A stretch of 64,000 nucleotides of DNA, taken from NCBI GenBank assembly GCA_030039005.1, contig JASHQT010000049.1:1-64000 (forward strand), read 5' to 3'. A program made the position numbers and the translations under genes. Source of the stretch: Bryobacteraceae bacterium (GTDB lineage Bacteria > Acidobacteriota > Terriglobia > Bryobacterales > Bryobacteraceae). Below, piece by piece: positions 57,637 through 64,000 of this stretch. The notes under the pieces are model-generated. The model saw only the letters and a program-made list of their open reading frames with translations, did not search any database and was not told the origin of the DNA. Numbering within the stretch: the first letter of the stretch is position 1; the number at the start of each line of letters is the position of its first letter.

Positions 57637-59423
57637 TTTTTGGACAGGCTCCGGTACACCGCGTCGATAAACATGGACGTGGTCCAGGAGCCGCTATCGG
57701 ATCCGTAGCGCGAATCGTATTCGAGCGTCGGCCGAGCCGCTTTCACTTGATCCAGCGTCATACCTTTCTGGATCATGTTCTGAATTCGGTCGCGGATGAT
57801 GGTCACCATGTCGCGATATTCCACCACGTCCGCTTCATCGCAGATTCGCCCATGCGCGGGAATGACCATGGTCCCCCCTTCCTGCCAGTCCTTGGGGATG
57901 GTGATCTCGATGATGCGATTCAGACCCGCGATCACGCCATTGATGCTGCCGCCCTTAGAGATCACTGGATAGCTGATGGTGGAAAAGATTTCGCCGCTGA
58001 CAACGACATCGGAGCGCCGGAAGAAAGCCAAGCTGTCGCCGTCGGAGTGCGCGGCCGGAACATGAAAAAGTTGGATCGCTTCGTCGTTGAGAAAGAGCTC
58101 CTTCGACTCGGGATACGACTCCGTTGGCCAAGCGCCGACCGGCAGCAGTGCCTTTTGGCCCGTGGGTGCGCTAACCGCGGCCAGCACGGCCTGTTGGGCA
58201 AATACCATGGCGCCGGGTCCGGCGCTGTCGGTGGCACGGCCGCCGCCGGCAGGTTTTCCGGCCGCTGCGAGGGTCTCATTGCCGCCCAGGTGGTCCGTAT
58301 CTGCGCTCGTATCTACGATGAAACGAATCGGCCTCCTAGAAAGCTTTTGAATCGCAGCCAAAACTTGGCCGTTGAACTTTCCGTTCCCCGTGTCGACCAG
58401 CAGGACGCCATCTTCGCCCGCTTGAACGGCCATATTAGCGCCCGCGCCTGACAGCAGATACACATTTCCCTGGACCTGCAGCACCTGAACGTCGCCGATG
58501 GGTTCCGTAGTTTGAGGTGAGACAACGCGAGCAAAACTTCTGCCCGGGGCAATGGGAACAAAGACGCGGTTGTCGAGCTCGCCTTTCTCGATCTTGACCA
58601 TGTATTCCGGATATGTGGTCGCCGCGCCGCCTCGCGCTGCCTCCGGCGGAACGCCACTCTTTTTGAGGAACTCCTCAATGTGAGGCGTCTGCCCCGGAAG
58701 ATAGTGGGGGACCCAGCCCTCCGGACGTCCGCCGAGTTCATCGATGATCTGCGCAGGACCGCAGTGCCCCCAGGCGTCGGCATTGGTAGTCAGGCTCAGC
58801 ACGAAATTGCTGGTTCGGATAAATGGCTCATCTAGATAAACCGGATCGTTGACGAATGTGACCAGAAGCAGATAATTGCCGTAACGCGTGTAAAACTCCG
58901 TCATCGTCGCCAGATCGCTGGTAGGCGCGCCGTTGCGCAACAGCCAGCCAGTCTTAATATGTGTGGTCTCGACCACGAGCATGTTCCGCTCCCAGTGCCC
59001 GGTCGAAAATCCGGCCCAGGTATGGGGCGCGAACGGCGGCGGATGCTCGCGGCCATCCATCCAAATGGTGCGCGGACGGCCGTAACTGCCGAGCAAACTA
59101 TAAGCCTGCAGCTCTCCCGATATGGGGTCAACGATCTTCGAGAACCGGATATTGGCGGGGCCGCGCATGGCGTAAGTGACGACATGAGGGATGCATTGGC
59201 GCTCGAAGGTGGAGCGGGCCGATTCATCCCAGCTCTGCGCCTTGCGCCAGCCTGCCTCGTTGAGCGGCAAACCGGTGTAATCGCCAAGCTGCACGCCGCC
59301 GCGATGCGGCAGGTCTTCAAAAAAGGTCGCGGCCCACTCGCCGCCCAGATCGATCTGAGCGAAGGCGGAGACAGCCGACAGAAGGACTGTGATGCCGAGT
59401 CTTTTCGTTGCGTTGATGGACAT
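57633..59423 (-). CDS. Fusion of GHWEGD-type domain and degenerate metallo-beta-lactamase-fold domain
   Basis: 596 residues from ATG 59423, chosen for its signal peptide (MSINATKRLGITVLLSAVSA); the frame is open further upstream without such a feature. Residues 25-210 form the domain seen in the downstream neighbour and in the protein at 13584-15149 (IWMDGREHPPPFA, STGHWERNMLVVETT, FVNDPVYLDEPFI). Residues about 310-540 are an MBL fold: VYLLSGAGANMAVQAGEDGV, LLVDTG, FIVDTSADTDHLGGNETL, PAAHSDGDSLAFF and VIPAHG. The HxHxDH motif reads SADTDH, so two zinc ligands are replaced (Ser373, Asp375), while Asp377, His378, His459 and His524 remain. Periplasmic; activity unknown. Confidence 0.8.
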   Translation of the reverse strand: MSINATKRLGITVLLSAVSAFAQIDLGGEWAATFFEDLPHRGGVQLGDYTGLPLNEAGWRKAQSWDESARSTFERQCIPHVVTYAMRGPANIRFSKIVDPISGELQAYSLLGSYGRPRTIWMDGREHPPPFAPHTWAGFSTGHWERNMLVVETTHIKTGWLLRNGAPTSDLATMTEFYTRYGNYLLLVTFVNDPVYLDEPFIRTSNFVLSLTTNADAWGHCGPAQIIDELGGRPEGWVPHYLPGQTPHIEEFLKKSGVPPEAARGGAATTYPEYMVKIEKGELDNRVFVPIAPGRSFARVVSPQTTEPIGDVQVLQVQGNVYLLSGAGANMAVQAGEDGVLLVDTGNGKFNGQVLAAIQKLSRRPIRFIVDTSADTDHLGGNETLAAAGKPAGGGRATDSAGPGAMVFAQQAVLAAVSAPTGQKALLPVGAWPTESYPESKELFLNDEAIQLFHVPAAHSDGDSLAFFRRSDVVVSGEIFSTISYPVISKGGSINGVIAGLNRIIEITIPKDWQEGGTMVIPAHGRICDEADVVEYRDMVTIIRDRIQNMIQKGMTLDQVKAARPTLEYDSRYGSDSGSWTTSMFIDAVYRSLSKK

Positions 59424-59734
59424 GAAAGACCCAACCAGTCTACTGAATCGCGAATTCCCAGGGAGCGCCCCCTTCTGGGATCTCGGGAAACTCGCCAGGG
59501 AAGTGGTGATTGAGCCGGGCCTTCCCCCTGTTGTCGCGCGCGTTCGCGATAGTAGGTGCTCGTGCTCGGTAATGTGCGCGGGAACTCGAATCCCTTCCGA
59601 GCGATTCGGAAACAATTGAGTGCGAACAGTGCCGGGTGCGCAGCGGACCGATGTCCAACATTATCGGCAGGCTCTGCCTGGTGGCGTTGAGTTCGAACGG
59701 CATCGTAGCGATCGAGATAGGGTAATGTTAGGGT
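59424..59734. promoter_or_regulatory. Divergent intergenic region before the TauD-type gene
   Basis: 311 bp between divergent genes that must hold both promoters. The heptamer TAGGGTA occurs at 59718-59724 and 59729-59735, 11 bp apart, the second copy running into the ATG at 59735. This could be tandem regulator half-sites or a duplicated weak ribosome-binding site. No clear -35/-10 pair was recognised. Confidence 0.4.
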
Positions 59735-60589
59735 ATGTCATTGAGGATCATCCCGAGTGGTGCAGCGCTCGGAGCAGAAATCCAGAACGTTAGGCTGACG
59801 AGCTTGAACGACGGGGACTTCGATGAAATCTACTGCGCATGGCTCGACCATCTCGTCATTCGGTTCCCAGGCCAGCAACTCGACGTTCAGGACCTCATCG
59901 CATTCAGCCGCCGATTCGGTGAACTGGACTGGGCACCGGTGCAGGAGACCGGACGCCGGTTCGTGGAGGGCCATCCGGAAATCTACGTGGTTTCCAACGT
60001 GATAGAAAACGGAGTGCCAATCGGCAGCCTGGGCGCAGGAGAGGCGGTATGGCACACCGACATGTCGTATCAAACTGATCCGCCGAAGGCCAGCCTCCTG
60101 TATGCCTTAGAGATCCCTCCGGCGGGCGGCGACACGTACTTCTGTAATATGCATCGCGCATTCGAATGCCTGCCGAATGGGCTCCGCGAGCGGGCGTTGG
60201 GCCTAACGCTGAAACACGATGCCACGTATAACAGCGGTGGGTTTGTGCGTCAGGGAATCGCGGCCACCGACGATCCCATCTTGTCGCCTGGCGTGTATCA
60301 CCCGCTCGTCTGCACACATCCGGAAACCTGGCGGCGCGCGTTATATCTCGGCCGCCGGCGCAATGCTTACATCGGCGGCCTGACGCTGGCAGAGTCGGAA
60401 GCACTGCTCGACCAACTGTGGTCCTACGCGACTCGCGATGAGATAGTTTGGCGCAATCGCTGGCAACCCGGCGATGTCGTCCTGTGGGACAACCGTTGCA
60501 CCATGCATCGGCGAGATTCATTCGATGCCAGTTCCCGCAGGGTCTTGTATCGCACGCAAATCAAGAGCACAGCGCAGCGACCGGCGTGA
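59735..60589 (+). CDS. TauD/TfdA-family Fe(II)/2-oxoglutarate dioxygenase
   Basis: 284 residues. The 2-His-1-carboxylate facial triad is visible: His107-x-Asp109 in AVWHTDMSYQTDPP and His258 in LWDNRCTMHRRDSF. Arg269 or Arg273 in SSRRVLYRTQ is the expected 2-oxoglutarate anchor. Family members hydroxylate taurine, alkyl sulfates, 2,4-D and other carboxylates or sulfonates, releasing succinate and CO2. Its stop overlaps the start of an MFS transporter as GTGA, so transporter and enzyme likely serve one substrate, probably a small organic acid. The substrate itself is not readable from the sequence. Confidence 0.88.
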   Translation: MSLRIIPSGAALGAEIQNVRLTSLNDGDFDEIYCAWLDHLVIRFPGQQLDVQDLIAFSRRFGELDWAPVQETGRRFVEGHPEIYVVSNVIENGVPIGSLGAGEAVWHTDMSYQTDPPKASLLYALEIPPAGGDTYFCNMHRAFECLPNGLRERALGLTLKHDATYNSGGFVRQGIAATDDPILSPGVYHPLVCTHPETWRRALYLGRRRNAYIGGLTLAESEALLDQLWSYATRDEIVWRNRWQPGDVVLWDNRCTMHRRDSFDASSRRVLYRTQIKSTAQRPA

Positions 60590-61878
60590 TCGCAAAACAA
60601 GGCACTTCCCATGCGGGGTCCGTGCGGCTTCAGCAATTCAGCGCGCCCTGGTTTGTTGTCGCTCTGTTGTGCGTCTTGTACTTGATCGTTTTCGTAAATC
60701 GCGTGAATGTCGCGGCGGTAGGACCGCTGATCAGAGCGGATCTCCGTCTGAGCAATACGCAACTGGGGCTAGCGTTCTCGGCGTTTGCGATCCCCTATGC
60801 GTTTTTTCAACTCGTTGGCGGGTGGATCGGAGACAAGTTCGGACCGCACTTGACTCTGTCAGTCTGCTGCGGCCTGGTGAGTATTTCCACGATCCTGACT
60901 GGCGCAGCCGGCGGATTGGCCTCTCTCGTAGCCTTCCGCTTCGCTATGGGGTTCGCGCAAGGCGCCATCTTTCCGACCGCGACGCGAGCGATGTCGGCTT
61001 GGGTTCCGGCTCAGAACTGGGGCTTCGCACAAGGCATCACGCACTCATTCGGACGAATTGGAAATGCCGTGACACCACCGCTCATGGCCGCTTTGCTTCT
61101 GTTCGTATCCTGGCGGCGCTCCTTCTTGATTGTTGGATTGGCCAGCCTGATTTGGCTTTTGGTTTGGGCCTGCTATTTTCGGAACGATCCGCGCCTCCAC
61201 CGGGGTGTCAAAGAAAGAGATCTAGCAGCGCTGCCCGAGCCACGCCCCGGCGGCCAATCAAAAATCCCCTGGGTGGGGTTGGCGCAGCGCATCTTTCCGG
61301 TAGCCGTAGTGGACTTCTGCTACGGATGGACCCTCTGGCTGTTCCTGAGCTGGATTCCCGGATTCTTTTATGAAAATTATCATCTGAATCTGCAGTCTTC
61401 GGCATTGTTTTCCGCTGGTGTTCTGTTCGCGGGCGTACTCGGCGATACGGCGGGCGGTGTGCTCACCGATCGACTGCTGCGGAAGACTGGAAGTGTACTG
61501 CTAGCTCGTCGATCGGTAATCGTTACTGGATTTGTTGGCGCGCTGGTGTGGCTTGTTCCCGTGATCCTGATGCACAATCTGGCGATGGCAGCGGTTGGGC
61601 TGTCACTGGCGTTTTTTTTCGCCGAGCTCATCGTCGCGCCGATCTGGGCCGTGCCCATGGACATCGCTCCGCGCTACGCAGGCTCCGCCGGCGGGATGAT
61701 GAACTTCGGGTTCGCCCTAGCAGGCTTGGTGTCGCCCTCCAGTTTTGGTTATCTGGTCGACCGAACGGGCAGTTGGGCTTTCCCGTTTCTGTGCTCAATG
61801 TTGTTACTCCTGGTAGGAGCGGTGCTGGGGTGGCGTCTACGGCCGGACCTTCCTTTCATCAGAAATGGCGACCACTAG
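60586..61878 (+). CDS. MFS transporter (anion:cation symporter-like)
   Basis: 430 residues from GTG 60586, which overlaps the dioxygenase stop (GTGA). Earlier in-frame starts lie within that gene. Twelve hydrophobic segments are visible. The loop 2-3 signature (GGWIGDKFGPHL), FVNRVNVAAVGPLIRADLRL in TM1 and the following loop, and RFAMGFAQGAIFPTATRAMS in TM4 recall the ACS family of importers for organic anions such as glucarate, phthalate or hydroxyphenylacetate. It probably imports the substrate of the coupled dioxygenase. Confidence 0.85.
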   Translation: MIAKQGTSHAGSVRLQQFSAPWFVVALLCVLYLIVFVNRVNVAAVGPLIRADLRLSNTQLGLAFSAFAIPYAFFQLVGGWIGDKFGPHLTLSVCCGLVSISTILTGAAGGLASLVAFRFAMGFAQGAIFPTATRAMSAWVPAQNWGFAQGITHSFGRIGNAVTPPLMAALLLFVSWRRSFLIVGLASLIWLLVWACYFRNDPRLHRGVKERDLAALPEPRPGGQSKIPWVGLAQRIFPVAVVDFCYGWTLWLFLSWIPGFFYENYHLNLQSSALFSAGVLFAGVLGDTAGGVLTDRLLRKTGSVLLARRSVIVTGFVGALVWLVPVILMHNLAMAAVGLSLAFFFAELIVAPIWAVPMDIAPRYAGSAGGMMNFGFALAGLVSPSSFGYLVDRTGSWAFPFLCSMLLLLVGAVLGWRLRPDLPFIRNGDH

Positions 61879-62016
61879 CAGCGTTGCAGGGCTACGCTGG
61901 CTTGTGGCTCCGTACGAATCCCATCTGAAACACATGAGGTTGAACAGCCGGATCACTTTCTCCAGAACGCTTCTGCTCTGCGTGCAAGTCTCGGCCCGAG
62001 TGCCCTGGAACTCGGA

Positions 62017-64000
62017 TCAGCGCGACGGCAACTTGAACACCCACAGCGTCGTGCCCCCCGCGGGGTTGTCGATCTCAGGGGTCAAACTGGAATGCGCGGA
62101 GCTTAGGAAACCGCTACCTGCTACCACCGCGACATACTGCTCGCCCTGAACACTATAGGTCACAGGCGACGAATTGGGGGCCGCATTGAGCGGAGTCTGC
62201 CAAAGGAGCTTACCGGTTGCGGCGTCATAGGCACTGAAGAAGCGGTCTTGTGCCCCTACGAAGACAAGCCCGCCTGCGGTCGCCAGCAAGGAACTGACCA
62301 AGGGCGCGCGCTGCCGGTGAATCCATAACACCTTGCCGGTCGCCAGATTGATCGCTTCGAGGCGGCCGAATTTACCATCGCCATCCGGGCGCGGCCGCTG
62401 GGCAAAATGAATATCATCGCCGCCCGCCGCAATTTGCGCCGCGCTTCGCGGCGTCCAGCTATAATCGGCACACGTTTCTATCAGCGGAACATAAAGGATA
62501 TAGCTCGCGGGGTCGAAAGCCGTGGTCAGCCAGTTTCGCGCGCCGTTCGCGTCGGGACACAACAGCTTGGTCTTGCCTGGTTCGGGTTCCAGCGCCGGAT
62601 TGGTGGTTTGCTCTCCTGTCCCTGGATCGATAGCGGTCACAATGTTTTGCAGGCCTAGGTCGCGCGAAAACACGTGCTTACCGGTGGCGCGCTCCATAGC
62701 GTCGAAAATCGCTGTCTTGCCTCCCGTAACCACCAGCTCGGTCGGCTTGCCGTTCACCGGCATGGTGAGCAGCGACTGCTCGAATACCCAGTCCAGATCC
62801 CATACATCGCGCTTCATGTGCTGGGAATGCCAGACCAGCTTTCCCGTCTCGGGGTCGAGCGCTAGAGTGGAATCGGTATAGAGCGCGTCCCTGGACTCGC
62901 CAATGCGCGGCTGAGGCAGCATCAAGGTGCCGACGTCATAGGTGTTACCGGTGCCGAAATAGACCAGGTTTCGCACGGGATCGTAACTACCCGAGGTCCA
63001 GACGCCACCGCCAAAGCGCTGTTCAAAGGGCGCGCCGTTCCAGCTATCGCCGCCTGGCTCGCCGGGCTTGGCGATAGTATTGAAACGCCACGCTTCTTTT
63101 CCAGTCGCCGCGTCCAGCCCGACAATGTAGTTGCCGCCCCCGGTGTTGATGCCCAGGCTCGTGCCGATCATCACCTTGCCTTTGGCGACGACTGGGCCTC
63201 CGGTCAAGCTAAAAGGAGCTCTGCCTGCCTCATCCATATGCATCACCGCTTGATCCCAGATCAACTTGCCGGTCTTGGTCTCTAACGCGATCACATGTCC
63301 GTCCGGCGTGGGGGCATACAGCAAGTCGCCATAGATGGCGAGGTTCTTCATCCGCGACTGCTGGCCGTTGTGCAGCCTTTCGGGCAGTGACCGAGTATAT
63401 TGCCAGAGCACTTCGCCTGTGGCGCCGTCGAGCGCCTGGATGCTGGCCCCGCTTTCCACAAACACGATTCCGTCATGCACCAGTGGTGTCATCTCGTTGC
63501 CGCTGACCGGCAGGGCCAGGGTCCAGGCGATCCCGAGATCATGGACGTTGGCCTTACCAATCTTCTTGAGAGGGCTGAAGGCGAGATTTTGATAGCTGCC
63601 CCGCCACACCAACCAGTCGCCGCCGGGGGGATGCTCCAGCATCCCTTCGGTAACCGGCGTCAGGCCATCGAGCAGTTTCTTGCGGGCCGCCATCACAGAT
63701 TGGTACGTCGCGTCCTTATTGGAAGTGCGGGCGGTAATATCGGCCTGCGTCCGCGCTGGAGCCAACTCCTTGTCGCCTGGAACAACACCGTTGGCGCGAA
63801 GGATATAAGCCTCCACGTCGCTATAGGCGCGGTCACTGAGCCCGGCCGGCGCCGCCGGCGGCATCTTGGTCGCGATATAAGTAAACAGCGCGTTCGCGGA
63901 CTGGCTCGCCCAGTGCATCTTGAAAGCGGAGCCGCGAAGCGGCGGGCCGAACTCGCCATTATCGAGATTCGTGCCATGACAGCTGCCGCAATTGCTGTCG
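62017..64000 (-). CDS. Quinoprotein alcohol dehydrogenase with N-terminal cytochrome c domain, 5' end cut
   Basis: The frame stays open to the right window edge, so about 660 residues are visible and the N-terminus is missing. A haem c site CGSCHG lies at the very start of the visible part, followed by GEFGPPLRGSAF and the probable axial Met in TKMPPAAPAGLSD. The rest is an eight-bladed PQQ propeller with blades such as GIVFVESGASIQALDGATGE, IVGLDAATGKEAWRFNTIAK, DSTLALDPETGKLVWHSQHM and RFFSAYDAATGKLLWQTPLN. The N-terminal position of the haem domain differs from type II quinohaemoprotein ADHs, where it is C-terminal. It would oxidise alcohols in the periplasm and pass electrons to its own haem. 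Convergent with the MFS gene. Confidence 0.88.
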   Translation of the reverse strand, partial: DSNCGSCHGTNLDNGEFGPPLRGSAFKMHWASQSANALFTYIATKMPPAAPAGLSDRAYSDVEAYILRANGVVPGDKELAPARTQADITARTSNKDATYQSVMAARKKLLDGLTPVTEGMLEHPPGGDWLVWRGSYQNLAFSPLKKIGKANVHDLGIAWTLALPVSGNEMTPLVHDGIVFVESGASIQALDGATGEVLWQYTRSLPERLHNGQQSRMKNLAIYGDLLYAPTPDGHVIALETKTGKLIWDQAVMHMDEAGRAPFSLTGGPVVAKGKVMIGTSLGINTGGGNYIVGLDAATGKEAWRFNTIAKPGEPGGDSWNGAPFEQRFGGGVWTSGSYDPVRNLVYFGTGNTYDVGTLMLPQPRIGESRDALYTDSTLALDPETGKLVWHSQHMKRDVWDLDWVFEQSLLTMPVNGKPTELVVTGGKTAIFDAMERATGKHVFSRDLGLQNIVTAIDPGTGEQTTNPALEPEPGKTKLLCPDANGARNWLTTAFDPASYILYVPLIETCADYSWTPRSAAQIAAGGDDIHFAQRPRPDGDGKFGRLEAINLATGKVLWIHRQRAPLVSSLLATAGGLVFVGAQDRFFSAYDAATGKLLWQTPLNAAPNSSPVTYSVQGEQYVAVVAGSGFLSSAHSSLTPEIDNPAGGTTLWVFKLPSR

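Noticed and set aside
1..64000. CRISPR arrays, rRNA genes, insertion sequences
   Set aside because: No regularly spaced repeats, rRNA-like segments, transposase motifs or matching terminal inverted repeats were seen in reading the window.

Overview
The window is high-GC DNA that reads as an Acidobacteria chromosome, most likely Bryobacterales/'Solibacter'-like. This is inferred from gene families, since there is no rRNA or other phylogenetic marker to test. The indicators are an Oar-like carboxypeptidase-regulatory TonB receptor (3107-6565), a CRTAC1/UnbV FG-GAP protein (7665-11219), a TIGR03435-type protein (39148-39999), an ADOP-type duplicated ABC permease (40031-42505), a TIGR03437-type domain in a giant secreted protein (44692-49164), several PQQ propeller proteins, and four copies of an uncharacterised secreted domain with a GHWEGD-type motif. 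The lifestyle suggested is aerobic soil heterotrophy on plant-derived aromatics and sugars, with periplasmic quinoprotein oxidation.

Left part (1-28 kb). A four-gene plus-strand cluster holds a PQQ sugar dehydrogenase fragment, a LigM-like tetrahydrofolate-dependent aryl O-demethylase and two cupins. The Oar-like receptor follows. A minus-strand LRR / CRTAC1-UnbV-TPR / TPR cluster comes next, then a PQQ propeller enzyme, a protein with two copies of the GHWEGD domain, three small membrane or hypothetical genes, and an overlapping ECF sigma / membrane partner / DUF4252 module. A minus-strand run follows: tetR - adaptor - RND pump - TolC, then 36 bp downstream hpaE-hpaD (homoprotocatechuate ring cleavage and semialdehyde oxidation).

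Middle (28-44.6 kb). A multi-PAS NarL-type sensor kinase overlaps its LuxR-type response regulator. After it come a homodimeric pyruvate dehydrogenase E1 (aceE), an ornithine-cyclodeaminase/mu-crystallin protein, two small zinc-ribbon proteins, fabD overlapping a DUF885 lipoprotein peptidase, TIGR03435, ADOP, and a SoxC-SoxD sulfite/sulfane dehydrogenase pair.

Right part (44.6-64 kb). This holds the giant Ig/IPT/TIGR03437 secreted protein, a LuxR-type regulator divergent from a PQQ propeller protein, an MlaE-MlaF-MlaD-type lipid transporter whose MCE protein carries an OmpA-like C-terminus, and a SYLF lipid-binding protein. A roughly 975-bp gene-poor gap follows. Inside it is a 45-nt exact-looking 3' end of tRNA-Pro(CGG), which looks like an integration (att) scar and predicts an island to its right. 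To the right lie a coupled pair of GHWEGD-family proteins (one fused to a degenerate metallo-beta-lactamase fold), a TauD-type dioxygenase coupled to an MFS importer, and a cytochrome-c-fused quinoprotein alcohol dehydrogenase cut by the window edge.

No rRNA, complete tRNA, CRISPR array, transposase or integrase was found. The best candidates for undescribed biology are the GHWEGD-domain family and its MBL fusion, and the tRNA-Pro scar.
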